Below the pieces are notes generated by a model that was not told the origin of the DNA, made no database searches, and saw only the letters and a list, made by a program, of their open reading frames with translations. Below, piece by piece: positions 1 through 7,309 of a DNA stretch of 20,470 bases. How positions within the stretch are numbered: the stretch's first letter is position 1; each line of letters opens with the position of its first letter. The DNA lies in assembly GCA_020429545.1 (NCBI GenBank), contig JAGQLF010000012.1, positions 1-20,470 of the forward strand, in the 5' to 3' direction. Position numbers and translations under genes: made by a program. This DNA comes from Candidatus Dojkabacteria bacterium (GTDB lineage Bacteria > Patescibacteriota > Dojkabacteria > J137).

Positions 1-2
1 AC

Positions 3-185
3 TTAGATGGGGCACAATTAACAGTAGATCAAGCAATTAGCCTTGCAGATATGCCATCTAAAGAAGAAAGTATCGCTATGATTCTAGGAATTATTGACTC
101 TGCTCTTGGAGGAGTTGTTAATGTTCTTAATGACGCACCAAGATCATTTGTAACAATATTGGACCAAGCGTTTAAAGAAGAGTAA
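3..185 (+). CDS. rplJ: 50S ribosomal protein L10, C-terminal part
   Basis: The frame is open from the window edge and stops with TAA at 183-185; about 60 C-terminal residues are visible and the start lies outside the window. The product would be the stalk-base protein L10, which anchors L7/L12 dimers on the large ribosomal subunit. The visible part has an A-I-S-L-A-D-M-P-S-K-E-E stretch, a small-residue patch (SALGGVVNVLNDAP) and an amphipathic C-terminal helix ending FKEE, as in the L10 tail that binds L7/L12. The next gene, 51 nt downstream, is rplL, the normal partner order. The identification rests on the context plus the tail. Confidence 0.85.
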   Translation, partial: LDGAQLTVDQAISLADMPSKEESIAMILGIIDSALGGVVNVLNDAPRSFVTILDQAFKEE

Positions 186-236
186 GACTCTTCTATTAAA
201 TTAGAAAATAATATTTTATTTATTTAAGTTTACAAA

Positions 237-629
237 ATGGCTGACGAAACAAGCAAAACAGTACAAAAAATCGTTGATGACATCAAAAAACTTACTGTTG
301 TAGAAGCATTTGAACTAAAGAAAGCTCTTGAAGAAGAGTTCGATGTTCAAGCTGCTGCACCAATGGCTATGGCTGCAATGCCAGCTGCTGGAGCACCTGC
401 TGAAGCTGCAGAAGAAAAAGATGAATTCGATGTAATTCTTGCTGATGCTGGATCTAACAAGATCGGTGTTATCAAGGTAGTTAAGGCTGTAACAGGTCTA
501 GGACTAAAAGAAGCTAATGATTTAGTTGCATCTCTTCCAAAACCAATTAAGGAAGCTGCAAAAAAAGAAGAAGCTGAAGATATTAAAAAACAAATCGAAG
601 AAGCAGGAGGAAAAGTAGAACTAAAATAA
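237..629 (+). CDS. rplL: 50S ribosomal protein L7/L12
   Basis: 130 aa, slightly longer than the usual 120-128. L7/L12 forms dimers on the ribosomal stalk and recruits and stimulates translational GTPases. Residues 1-40 are the helical dimerisation domain (KKLTVVEAFELKKALEEEF). Residues 41-60 are an Ala/Met/Pro/Gly-rich flexible hinge. Residues 62-130 are the globular domain, with the typical DVILADAG, KIGVIKVVKAVTGLGLKEA and GGKVELK motifs. The leader before ATG 237 is pure A/T-rich with no Shine-Dalgarno sequence. It is probably co-transcribed with rplJ and ends at the hairpin at 657-694. Confidence 0.97.
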   Translation: MADETSKTVQKIVDDIKKLTVVEAFELKKALEEEFDVQAAAPMAMAAMPAAGAPAEAAEEKDEFDVILADAGSNKIGVIKVVKAVTGLGLKEANDLVASLPKPIKEAAKKEEAEDIKKQIEEAGGKVELK

Positions 630-656
630 TTCTACAACTCTACTCTTTTATTTAAT

Positions 657-694
657 AGAACTGGTCATGAAAAACATGATCAGTTCTAGTTTTT
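657..694 (+). terminator. Rho-independent terminator after rplL
   Basis: A 13-bp stem (AGAACTGGTCATG / CATGATCAGTTCT, one G-U pair) with a 5-A loop is followed by a run of T at 690-694. It closes the rplJ-rplL transcript. Confidence 0.85.
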
Positions 695-745
695 AGAGGA
701 TGAAATGGTTTATATAAAGTAGTATACTGAGGGGTATAAATTATA

Positions 746-1501
746 TTGATAAACAAAATTATGGATTTTCTAATCTCTGTTCTAGAAAGAAATATAACAC
801 CAACAGAAATAACAATTATTGAGAATTCTTTCTTTCTAATTATTTCGTTGCCTATTGTTACAACATTAACTGGCTTCATGCGTCATGTTATAGGATTAAA
901 AAGCCTAAGTGTATACGCACCAATTGTTGTAACATTCGCATTTTATCAAGTAGGATTTATTGATGTTGATGCCGATAGTAATTTTTTAAGAGGCATATTT
1001 TTTGGATTAATCCTATATGTAATAGTATTTCTTACAAGCTCTTTTACTTATTCGTTGATAAAGCCTCTTCGAATGCATTACATTCCAAAAACTACTATTG
1101 TTATGATATCTGTATCAATAGTAATTATCTTTACGATATTACTTGGTACTTTATTCTTTGATAGAAAAGGACTTATTTATCTAGATATTTTTCCTCTATT
1201 AATGATTGTGACTTTGTCAGATACATTTGTTTCTACTTTATCTAGAAAAAGCTTTGAACAAACAAGCTTAATTGGTTTGCAAACTTTAATAATTGGAATT
1301 CTTGCTTATGGGTTCCTCTCATTAAGAGAAGTAAGAACATTTGCCTTAGAATACACTGCAGTTTTGATTCTTATTTTAGTAGTTATTAACTTCTATATTG
1401 GTCGATTTGTTGGCCTTCGACTAACTGAGTATTTTAGATTTAGTGATATTTTACTGAAAGAACCAGATGATAGACCTACTAAGAAGAATAGGAAAAAATA
1501 G
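746..1501 (+). CDS. Seven-transmembrane protein of the 7TM_transglut type (no transglutaminase domain)
   Basis: About 246-251 aa with seven clear hydrophobic segments, starting roughly at residues 25, 55, 80, 115, 145, 175 and 200. Residues 50-75 (LKSLSVYAPIVVTFAFYQVG) resemble the 7-TM module usually fused to an inactive transglutaminase (PF14402-like); that soluble domain is absent here. It overlaps the following ATP-grasp gene by 35 nt, so the two are translationally coupled. Such 7-TM proteins are known from operons with ATP-grasp peptide ligases and RimB-like proteases, so it probably acts at the membrane in export or sensing of a ligated product (inference). The start is uncertain: TTG 746 has GAGGGG 11 nt upstream and a TATAAA box at 735-740, while ATG 761 is the alternative. 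The C terminus is strongly basic. Confidence 0.75.
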   Translation: MINKIMDFLISVLERNITPTEITIIENSFFLIISLPIVTTLTGFMRHVIGLKSLSVYAPIVVTFAFYQVGFIDVDADSNFLRGIFFGLILYVIVFLTSSFTYSLIKPLRMHYIPKTTIVMISVSIVIIFTILLGTLFFDRKGLIYLDIFPLLMIVTLSDTFVSTLSRKSFEQTSLIGLQTLIIGILAYGFLSLREVRTFALEYTAVLILILVVINFYIGRFVGLRLTEYFRFSDILLKEPDDRPTKKNRKK

Positions 1502-2894
1502 AAAAACAGTCTTAGGTCTAAATGAACGGTATCTAGAATATATAAGACCGTACAATCTTAGCCCTGCGATAGAAATTGCTGACGATAAAGTACTTACAAA
1601 AGAAGTACTTAGTGCTCAGGAAATTCCCGTACCAGAAACAATTGCAGTAATAAATAGTTATGAAGACCTCAACAAAATAGATTTTGACTCATTTCCCAGC
1701 TCATTCGTATTAAAACCTGTCCATGGTGTACGTGGAGGTGGCGTAGAAATTATTTATAATCGAGATAAAAATGGTGAATGGATTTTAAGCCGAGGGAGAA
1801 GAATTGATTTAGAAGATATAAAAGCTCAGTGTAGAGATATTATTGATGGTAGATACTCACTCCATCAAGAAAAAGATACTGTGCTCGTGGAAGAGCGAAT
1901 AAAATCCCATAAGGCTTTTAGATACTACGCTTATAAAGGAACGCCTGATATTAGAGTAATTGTATTTAACAATATACCTGTTATAGGAATGTTACGATTA
2001 CCAACTGAGCAATCTGATGGTAGGGCAAATCTTGACCTTGGAGCAATTGGTGCAGGTATCGACATGGCTGTAGGTAAAACAACTACTGCAATTTATGGTA
2101 AAAGTGGTTTAATTGAGAAGACACCTGGATATAACTTGCCAATTTCTGGTTTAAAAATTCCTTATTGGACTAAGATTTTAAGATACTCTATTGAAGCAAG
2201 CAAAGCTTCAGGATTAGGTTTCGCAACTGTTGACTTTCTTATAGATAAAGAGAAAGGTCCTATGATTGTTGAGCTAAATGCAAGACCAGGAATGTCAATT
2301 CAACTAGCTAATCAAGTAGGCTTGAGAGCTAGACTTAAAAAAGCAGGAGGAATTAAAGTGAAAACTGTTGAAAAGGGAATTAGACTGGCAAAAGACTTAT
2401 TTGGAGGAGAAATTGAGGAAGGAATCGAAGCACTTTCAGGTAAAAATGTTATTGGTATTTATGAAAATATTGAAGTTCAAGGAATTAATGGTGAAATTTA
2501 CAAAGGTAAAGCGAAGATTGATACTGGTGCGGATAGCACATCGATAGATAGAAATATTGCCATAAAACTTGGATATGAAGATATTATTAATAAGTTTGAA
2601 GAAATTGAAATTCCAGACGAATATACACGAAAGCAAGGAATTGAATTGATGAACAAATTTAGAGATGAACTTGTTCCAAAATATGAATTACTTGAAGATG
2701 TAAATCTGATACACTCAAGCCACGGAATGAGTTTAAGACCATATGTTAAGATTAATCTGGTATTAGATAATGTAGACTTTGAAACAAAAGCTACTGTATT
2801 TGATAGAAGTAAATTAACCTATCCTGTAATTGTAGGACGTAAATCTCTAACTAAGTTCTTAGTAGATCCAGCAAAGAAAAAGAATATTATTTAG
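1467..2894 (+). CDS. ATP-grasp ligase fused to a RimB/retropepsin-like aspartyl protease domain
   Basis: 475 aa. The N-terminal two thirds is an ATP-grasp fold, with the lysine/glycine-loop strand at about 80-95 (FVLKPVHGVRGGGVEII), a DIRVIVFNN strand near 175, and the metal-binding end DFLIDKEKGPMIVELNARPG at about 256-275. This is the alpha-L-glutamate-ligase-like class that forms amide bonds using ATP. Residues 340-470 form a second domain with the aspartyl-protease signature KIDTGADSTSID (Asp near 352) and a late VIVGRKSL motif, as in the RimB/Zn_protease family (PF05618). Ligase and protease are usually separate neighbouring genes, so the fusion is notable. It overlaps the 7-TM gene upstream and, by 8 bp, the convergent RimK-like gene. 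The substrate is unknown; peptide or polyglutamate tagging is an inference. Confidence 0.85.
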   Translation: MIDLLRRIGKNRKTVLGLNERYLEYIRPYNLSPAIEIADDKVLTKEVLSAQEIPVPETIAVINSYEDLNKIDFDSFPSSFVLKPVHGVRGGGVEIIYNRDKNGEWILSRGRRIDLEDIKAQCRDIIDGRYSLHQEKDTVLVEERIKSHKAFRYYAYKGTPDIRVIVFNNIPVIGMLRLPTEQSDGRANLDLGAIGAGIDMAVGKTTTAIYGKSGLIEKTPGYNLPISGLKIPYWTKILRYSIEASKASGLGFATVDFLIDKEKGPMIVELNARPGMSIQLANQVGLRARLKKAGGIKVKTVEKGIRLAKDLFGGEIEEGIEALSGKNVIGIYENIEVQGINGEIYKGKAKIDTGADSTSIDRNIAIKLGYEDIINKFEEIEIPDEYTRKQGIELMNKFRDELVPKYELLEDVNLIHSSHGMSLRPYVKINLVLDNVDFETKATVFDRSKLTYPVIVGRKSLTKFLVDPAKKKNII

Positions 2895-3792
2895 AAAGGA
2901 TATACTCAATAATTGACTTAGCAACATTAACCCCAGTTGATTCTTCAAAGCCTTTAAATTGTGCTGAATTATTTATTTCTAATATTTTGGGCTGACCATT
3001 ATCAAATATAATATCAACACCACAATAGTCTAAGTTGAAAATTTTCATTATTTTAATAACTATTTGTTGTAATTCCGAATCAAGCTCATAATTTATAACA
3101 CTTCCACCAGTAGAATAATTGGTTGTAACCTTACCGTGATTGCTAATTCTCTTCATACCTCCAAGAATCCTGTCACCTAATGCTAGAATTCTTATGTCTT
3201 CTGGCGTTTCAGAATAAGGTTGAATATACTCTTGAAAAACAAGTTCGCACACTGGGAACTTAGAGTTTTCACAGTATCTTATTAGTTCATCTAATGATTT
3301 TATTAATTCTACTCCTCTACCCTGACTTTCTTGTGCTGGCTTACATATTAAAGGAAACTGAAAATCATCATTATTTTTTACGTCATCCAAAGTTGCATAT
3401 ACCCAAGTTTTTATAATTGGCAATCCATACGACGATAAAACAGCATAATTATAAATCTTTGTTTGATTGTGATAATGAGTAAAGCTATTTTCAAAATTCA
3501 AACTATACTTTCCTTTTTGATTTGCTAAATACTTTACTGTATAGGTGAAGTGATTGAATCTTATACCAGTTTTATAATCTTTAGCACTTCTAAAAAGGAA
3601 GTAATCATAGTTCTCAATTACATCCTCACCTGTATTTTTATCTATGACTTTGTATCCATCACTAAATTGAAAATTTAAGTCACTATGTTTAATTTGGTTA
3701 AAGTTGTGACCAAGTAATTGAGTCTCTTCTTTCAATCGTTTTATGCCATATTCATCCGCCGAACCTTCCTGTATTAGAAGAATTTTTTTCAT
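2887..3792 (-). CDS. RimK-like ATP-grasp ligase
   Basis: 301 aa. It has a Rossmann-like N-terminal domain (MKKILLIQEGSADEYGIKRL). The central ATP-grasp motif LICKPAQESQGRGVELI lies at about 147-163. The metal-binding end KILEINNSAQFKGFEESTGVNVAKSI lies at about 269-294, typical of RimK-type enzymes that add amino acids to proteins or peptides. It begins 2 nt after the mreB stop codon, so it is in an operon with mreB. It converges on the plus-strand ATP-grasp/protease gene with an 8-bp overlap. Two different ATP-grasp ligases next to each other suggest successive ligation steps or one shared substrate. The link to MreB suggests envelope or cytoskeleton biology but is not proved. Confidence 0.85.
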   Translation of the reverse strand: MKKILLIQEGSADEYGIKRLKEETQLLGHNFNQIKHSDLNFQFSDGYKVIDKNTGEDVIENYDYFLFRSAKDYKTGIRFNHFTYTVKYLANQKGKYSLNFENSFTHYHNQTKIYNYAVLSSYGLPIIKTWVYATLDDVKNNDDFQFPLICKPAQESQGRGVELIKSLDELIRYCENSKFPVCELVFQEYIQPYSETPEDIRILALGDRILGGMKRISNHGKVTTNYSTGGSVINYELDSELQQIVIKIMKIFNLDYCGVDIIFDNGQPKILEINNSAQFKGFEESTGVNVAKSIIEYILSK

Positions 3793-3794
3793 AT

Positions 3795-4769
3795 TTATTT
3801 GTGTATAGATAAATTAAGTCCTTTAACCACACAACTTAGTGGATCTTCTACAATATAGCACGGAATATCTAGAGACTTTGTCAAGAAAATATCAATATTT
3901 TTAAGCAATGATGTTCCTCCAGACAATGCAATTCCTCTATCAGATAAATCTGAAACTAATTCCGATGGAGCATCTTCTAAAACTTCTTTAATTGATACGA
4001 GAAGTTTATTTAAAACATTTCTTATTGGTGCCAATATATCATTAGATGAAACTTCTATAGATCTAGACTTTCCACTAATTGTATCTTTACCTGAAATGAC
4101 CATTTTTTCTGGATCTTCTTCTAATAATGCGTTTCCAATCTCTATTTTAATTCTCTCACTTGTTTGTTCTCCTATTAATATTTGATATTCACTTTTAAAG
4201 AATTCCGAGATTGATTTGTTTAGTGCATCTCCTGTTCCAACATGAGAACGAGATGCTACAATTCCATCAAGAGAAATAAGTGCAATTTCAGCAGTGCCAC
4301 CACCTAGATTCACAATCATATTGCCTTCTGGTTTGTGAACTGGAAGCTCTGCTCCAATTGCTGCAGCCATTGCTTCTGGATACAAATGAATTTTACCTGT
4401 TCCGTATGATTCTAATGCTTTTACCAATGCCCTCTCTTCAATCGAATTAAGCTTTGATGGAATGGATACAATTACATCAGGTTTAACAACTCTCCATCTT
4501 CCTAGAGCATTATCTAAAAATTTTTGAAGTAATAGAAAAGCAAGCTGATAATTTGAGATTCCACCATTTTGAAGAGGCCGACGTGCAATTATGTCTTTTG
4601 GTTCTTTTCCGAGCATATTTTTAGCCTCAGAGCCTGTGGCGAGTACTTTTTTATCCTTTAGAGAAAGAGCAACTACTGTTGGCTCATTTAAAACAATTCC
4701 CCTCCCTTGTCTAATGATTAAGCAGTTTGCGGTTCCAAAATCTAGTGCTAATAATGGTCTTGTTTTCAT
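3795..4769 (-). CDS. mreB: MreB-like rod-shape actin homologue
   Basis: 324 aa, near the usual 330-345. It is an actin-fold ATPase that forms membrane-bound filaments guiding cell-wall synthesis. Visible motifs are phosphate 1 (LALDFGTANCLI, residues 7-18), NEPTVVALS, the VSIPSKLNSIEERAL connector, LYPEAMAAAIGAELPV, phosphate 2 (VNLGGGTAEIALI, about 152-164) and the adenosine motif ALSGGTSLLKNID (about 281-293). It heads a two-gene operon with the RimK-like gene. Its ATG lies 7 nt after a TATAAT box (4777-4782), which predicts a leaderless mRNA. The sequence is a divergent MreB; another MreB/Mbl-type paralogue role cannot be excluded. Confidence 0.9.
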   Translation of the reverse strand: MKTRPLLALDFGTANCLIIRQGRGIVLNEPTVVALSLKDKKVLATGSEAKNMLGKEPKDIIARRPLQNGGISNYQLAFLLLQKFLDNALGRWRVVKPDVIVSIPSKLNSIEERALVKALESYGTGKIHLYPEAMAAAIGAELPVHKPEGNMIVNLGGGTAEIALISLDGIVASRSHVGTGDALNKSISEFFKSEYQILIGEQTSERIKIEIGNALLEEDPEKMVISGKDTISGKSRSIEVSSNDILAPIRNVLNKLLVSIKEVLEDAPSELVSDLSDRGIALSGGTSLLKNIDIFLTKSLDIPCYIVEDPLSCVVKGLNLSIHK

Positions 4770-4776
4770 AAATACT

Positions 4777-4782
4777 ATTATA
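4777..4782 (-). promoter_or_regulatory. -10 box of mreB (predicted leaderless start)
   Basis: TATAAT on the minus strand with 7 nt between the box and ATG 4769. This puts the expected transcription start at the start codon. The -35 region is weak. Confidence 0.6.
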
Positions 4783-4859
4783 CATGGAGAAAGCAGAATT
4801 CTTAATCTAAATCTTAACCTAATCCTTCTTAATGAGTAGTTGTAGGTTAAAAAACAAAA

Positions 4860-4891
4860 AAGTAGGAGAAGATGGCCATCTTCTCCTACTT
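4860..4891 (-). terminator. Terminator after ndk
   Basis: A perfect 32-bp palindrome (half-site AAGTAGGAGAAGATGG). On the minus strand it is followed by TTTTTGTTTTTT. It lies 17 nt after the ndk stop codon. Confidence 0.88.
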
Positions 4892-4908
4892 AACATTTGA
4901 GATTAATC

Positions 4909-5538
4909 TTAATCCTTTTTAGTTAGATCTCCTCTAACCTTTTCCCATTCAGTATCGTAAAGGATTTTTTCAATTGCAAGATCATAATCAACCATTTCTT
5001 TTTCAGTAAACCAAACCTTCATCTCTCTTTCTGCTTCAGATACATTTCCAGATGCATGAATTAGATTTCTTGTAATTCTTTCATCTTCATCAGCTAAGAT
5101 GTATGAGTCAATTGTAAAATCTGCTCTAATTGTTCCAACATCTGCCTGTAGTGGGTTGCCACTACCTACTAGTTTTCTAACATGAGCAATTGCATGTGCT
5201 CCTTCAATAACAAAAGCCACAATTGGACCAGCTTCTAAATATTGGAAAAGTTTTGCCTGAGTTTTTTCTGCTAATTTGATTGGATCTTCTTTGATCTCGA
5301 TTCCTCTTTCTGCATAAGCAGCAATTGTTCGTTCCCCATTACCTCTTTTTTCTTCATCAGACCAGAAGTAGTGTTCCTTTGCTTGCTTTGCAGTAGGCCA
5401 AACCATTTTCATAGCAACAATCTTTAACCCTTTTCTTTCAAACCTTGAAAGAATTTCTCCTGTTAGACCTCTTTGTACTCCATCTGGCTTTACTAGCACT
5501 AGAGTTCTTTCATAATTCACAGATTTTTTCTTATCCAT
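4909..5538 (-). CDS. ndk: Nucleoside diphosphate kinase, long form
   Basis: 209 aa, well above the usual 140-150. It transfers the gamma-phosphate from ATP to other nucleoside diphosphates through a phosphohistidine. Motifs are TLVLVKPDGVQRGLTGEIL (Lys17), GPIVAFVIEG (about 104-113) and the active-site helix NLIHASGNVSEAEREMKVWF with His161. The extra length comes from a roughly 40-residue charged insertion at about 60-100 (after HYFWSDEEK) and a C-terminal extension after the usual WF(T) end. The catalytic residues are intact, so it should be active. Upstream, TAATAT at about 5546 lies close to the ATG; no Shine-Dalgarno sequence is seen. Confidence 0.95.
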   Translation of the reverse strand: MDKKKSVNYERTLVLVKPDGVQRGLTGEILSRFERKGLKIVAMKMVWPTAKQAKEHYFWSDEEKRGNGERTIAAYAERGIEIKEDPIKLAEKTQAKLFQYLEAGPIVAFVIEGAHAIAHVRKLVGSGNPLQADVGTIRADFTIDSYILADEDERITRNLIHASGNVSEAEREMKVWFTEKEMVDYDLAIEKILYDTEWEKVRGDLTKKD

Positions 5539-5664
5539 TAAATAAATATTAAAAATTAATTTCGTGGCTTATTTTACCTTAAGTATAAGGAAATTTGAAT
5601 TGCTATTATTTCGCCATTCAAGACTTCTTTAATGAAAAATCATTTTTGAATTTTGATTTTTGAT

Positions 5665-5715
5665 ATCCCGATATCGCTTTGCTCATCGGGATTAACCTGC
5701 CGGCCGGCAGGCAGG
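5665..5715. repeat. Island A: ATCCCGAT hairpin plus GC-rich palindrome
   Basis: ATCCCGAT (5665-5672) and ATCGGGAT (5685-5692) form an 8-bp inverted repeat around a 12-nt loop. Directly after it comes CCTGCCGGCCGGCAGGCAGG (5696-5715), a nearly all-G/C palindrome in otherwise AT-rich DNA. A close relative of the 20-mer occurs at 10782-10801. Confidence 0.75.
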
Positions 5716-5724
5716 TGCGATCAT

Positions 5725-5756
5725 AAGATTTTGTTTCACTTTGTTTGCAAAATCTT
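5725..5756. repeat. Inverted repeat downstream of tRNA-Arg
   Basis: AAGATTTTG (5725-5733) and CAAAATCTT (5748-5756) form a 9-bp stem with a 14-nt loop, 13 nt beyond the tRNA 3' end on the minus strand. There is no strong T-run. It could help tRNA 3' processing or termination. Confidence 0.5.
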
Positions 5757-5768
5757 GATCTTATTGAA

Positions 5769-5841
5769 TATCCCTACCAGGAATCGAACCTGGATCTAAG
5801 CCTTAGGAGTGCCTTGTTCTATCCAATTGAACTATAGGGAC
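5769..5841 (-). tRNA. tRNA-Arg (anticodon CCU)
   Basis: 73 nt on the minus strand. The acceptor stem GTCCCTA pairs with TAGGGAT (G-U at the end) and the discriminator base is A. The D arm is GTTC-AATTGGAT-AGAAC. The anticodon loop is CTCCTAA, so the anticodon is CCU, reading AGG. The T arm is CCAGG-TTCGATT-CCTGG. The anticodon stem ends in one A-G mismatch. CCA is not encoded, so it must be added after transcription. Confidence 0.93.
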
Positions 5842-5890
5842 ATTTGACTGCCTGAATTATAAACCATAGCCTAAATTTTATGAAGTTTTG

Positions 5891-5966
5891 TGTCAGTTCG
5901 AGTGATCCTGACTTATCGGGATTGTATCGAGAACTTACTTCTCGATACACCAAACTTCGCTACGCT
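5891..5966 (+). repeat. Island A copy of a 76-bp dispersed palindromic repeat
   Basis: It matches the reverse complement of 10593-10668 over 76 bp with only two differences. It contains two hairpins: ATCCTGA/TCGGGAT and GTATCGAGAA/TTCTCGATAC (10 bp, 5-nt loop). The apparent open frames through both copies (a shared MSVRV... peptide) are by-products of the repeat, not genes. Confidence 0.85.
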
Positions 5967-6020
5967 ACTTAAGGTACTTAAAATGATAATATGTTTTGAA
6001 TTTCAATTTTATCTATATAG

Positions 6021-6089
6021 ACCTCACCTTTCTCATTACTTTCTTACAGAAAGTAATGATTCATCCTCTCCTATAAGGAGAGGAAACTT
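6021..6089 (+). repeat. Island A copy of the ACCTCACCTTTC two-hairpin repeat
   Basis: The constant start ACCTCACCTTTC is followed by hairpin CATTACTTTC/GAAAGTAATG (6034-6058), then TTCATCCTCTCCT/AGGAGAGG and AAACTT. It corresponds to 10931-10990, where the first hairpin is a completely different sequence. Confidence 0.75.
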
Positions 6090-6150
6090 ATCTATTTTGT
6101 GTTTCTAATTTCGATATTAGAATTTACAATTTGAATTCAGCAAAGCAGAA

Positions 6151-7281
6151 TTAATATGGCCTTGCATAAGGTACATACGGAGCTGGGTTAATCCATACGC
6201 CATTATATTTCATGGAGAAATGAAGGTGAGTACCTGTACAAAATCCTGTACATCCCATATACATAATATCTTGACCAGCATAAACTTGTTGACCTGGAGT
6301 AACCCACATTTGTCCATCACCGTGGAAATACAGCGTTTTGACTCCATTCCCATGATCAATCCTTACCATAAAACCTTCTCCTCCACTTGACCAACCTGCA
6401 AATTCTACAGTTCCCGCAGCTGAAGCCCTAATTGGACACCCTCCTGACTTAGGTAAATCAACACCATTATGCCAACTAGAAAATCCTCTAGAATATCCAT
6501 ACCCCGGACAGTTAGATAGCGGATCTACAAATTGAACTCCTTGAAACACAGCCTCACTTGGCGCAGGTATTGGTGCAGGCGGTGGTGGTGCTGAATAAAT
6601 AATTGATGGAGTTGGTGGCGGTGGTGGTGGAAACAGACCATCTGGAACTAGTATTACTGACCCTGGTGTTAGTGCATATTCTGGTTCTTTTAGATTATTG
6701 ATTTCAATAATATCCAATCTGTTTCCAGCAGTAATGTAGTTCATGATTTTATCTAACGTATCTCCTTCGTTAATATCAATCAGTACACCATTCAATTCAG
6801 GGATTCTAATTTGTTTACCTACAGGTGGTGTTGCATCATAGTATGAAATTGTATTTGCATTAGAAAGTTTAATAGATTCAGGAGTTACCCCAAAGGCATC
6901 CGCAATACTTGCATATGTATCACCCTCTCTTACTGTGTATCTTTCGATTTCAAAATTACTGGTAGTTGTGGCAAGTAAAATACTTTGCACACTTCCACCT
7001 TGTTCTAGCAAATCTATATTTCCCGATGTAATTGAATCTGCAACTATGGTATTAGACCTATTACTGTTTGCTGTAAGTCGTGAACTAATTCCCCCCAGAG
7101 TTATCAATACGGTTATGGAAATTATTGAGAAGTGAATAAAAGATCTATACAGTGAGCTTCTCCCCCAATATATTCTATAGGCAAAATTTTGTCTGTAGAA
7201 AGAACCAAATGCATTTGCGAATTTTTTGACTCGTGTTTGCTTTGGTTCTTCTAACTTAAATTTTGATCCAATGTTAGACAT
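6151..7281 (-). CDS. Membrane-anchored LysM / M23 metallopeptidase
   Basis: 376 aa from ATG 7281; the TTG one codon earlier is less likely. A basic N-terminal region precedes one transmembrane segment (about 48-65, FSIISITVLITLGGI), giving an outside-facing protein. Two LysM-like peptidoglycan-binding modules follow at about 112-160 (YTVREGDTYASIADAFGVT) and 168-215. A proline-rich linker at about 217-245 leads to an M23 (LytM) domain with the zinc ligands in WHNGVD (near 271) and the HLH of GTHLHF (near 353). The expected role is peptidoglycan hydrolysis (D,D- or interpeptide endopeptidase) during growth or division. The usual Y-x-H-L/M motif reads YFHGD. A TATAAT box lies 5 nt before the ATG. 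Confidence 0.93.
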   Translation of the reverse strand: MSNIGSKFKLEEPKQTRVKKFANAFGSFYRQNFAYRIYWGRSSLYRSFIHFSIISITVLITLGGISSRLTANSNRSNTIVADSITSGNIDLLEQGGSVQSILLATTTSNFEIERYTVREGDTYASIADAFGVTPESIKLSNANTISYYDATPPVGKQIRIPELNGVLIDINEGDTLDKIMNYITAGNRLDIIEINNLKEPEYALTPGSVILVPDGLFPPPPPPTPSIIYSAPPPPAPIPAPSEAVFQGVQFVDPLSNCPGYGYSRGFSSWHNGVDLPKSGGCPIRASAAGTVEFAGWSSGGEGFMVRIDHGNGVKTLYFHGDGQMWVTPGQQVYAGQDIMYMGCTGFCTGTHLHFSMKYNGVWINPAPYVPYARPY

Positions 7282-7286
7282 CAATA

Positions 7287-7292
7287 ATTATA
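7287..7292 (-). promoter_or_regulatory. -10 box of the M23 peptidase gene
   Basis: Minus-strand TATAAT, 5 nt before ATG 7281, in the 28-bp gap after rho. It implies separate, essentially leaderless transcription from the end of the rho unit. Confidence 0.6.
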
Positions 7293-7309
7293 CTACCAAA
7301 CGGCATGTA

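Noticed and set aside
2436..2636. Minus-strand 66-aa frame within the ATP-grasp/protease gene
   Set aside because: It lies opposite the conserved DTG protease domain, and its Ile/Asn/Phe-rich composition is typical of an antisense shadow.
5890..6108. Open frame of 72 aa, sharing a MSVRV... peptide with a minus-strand frame at 10487-10762
   Set aside because: Both frames run through the two copies of the 76-bp palindromic repeat. The shared peptide is the repeat translated, and the rest has no protein-like features.
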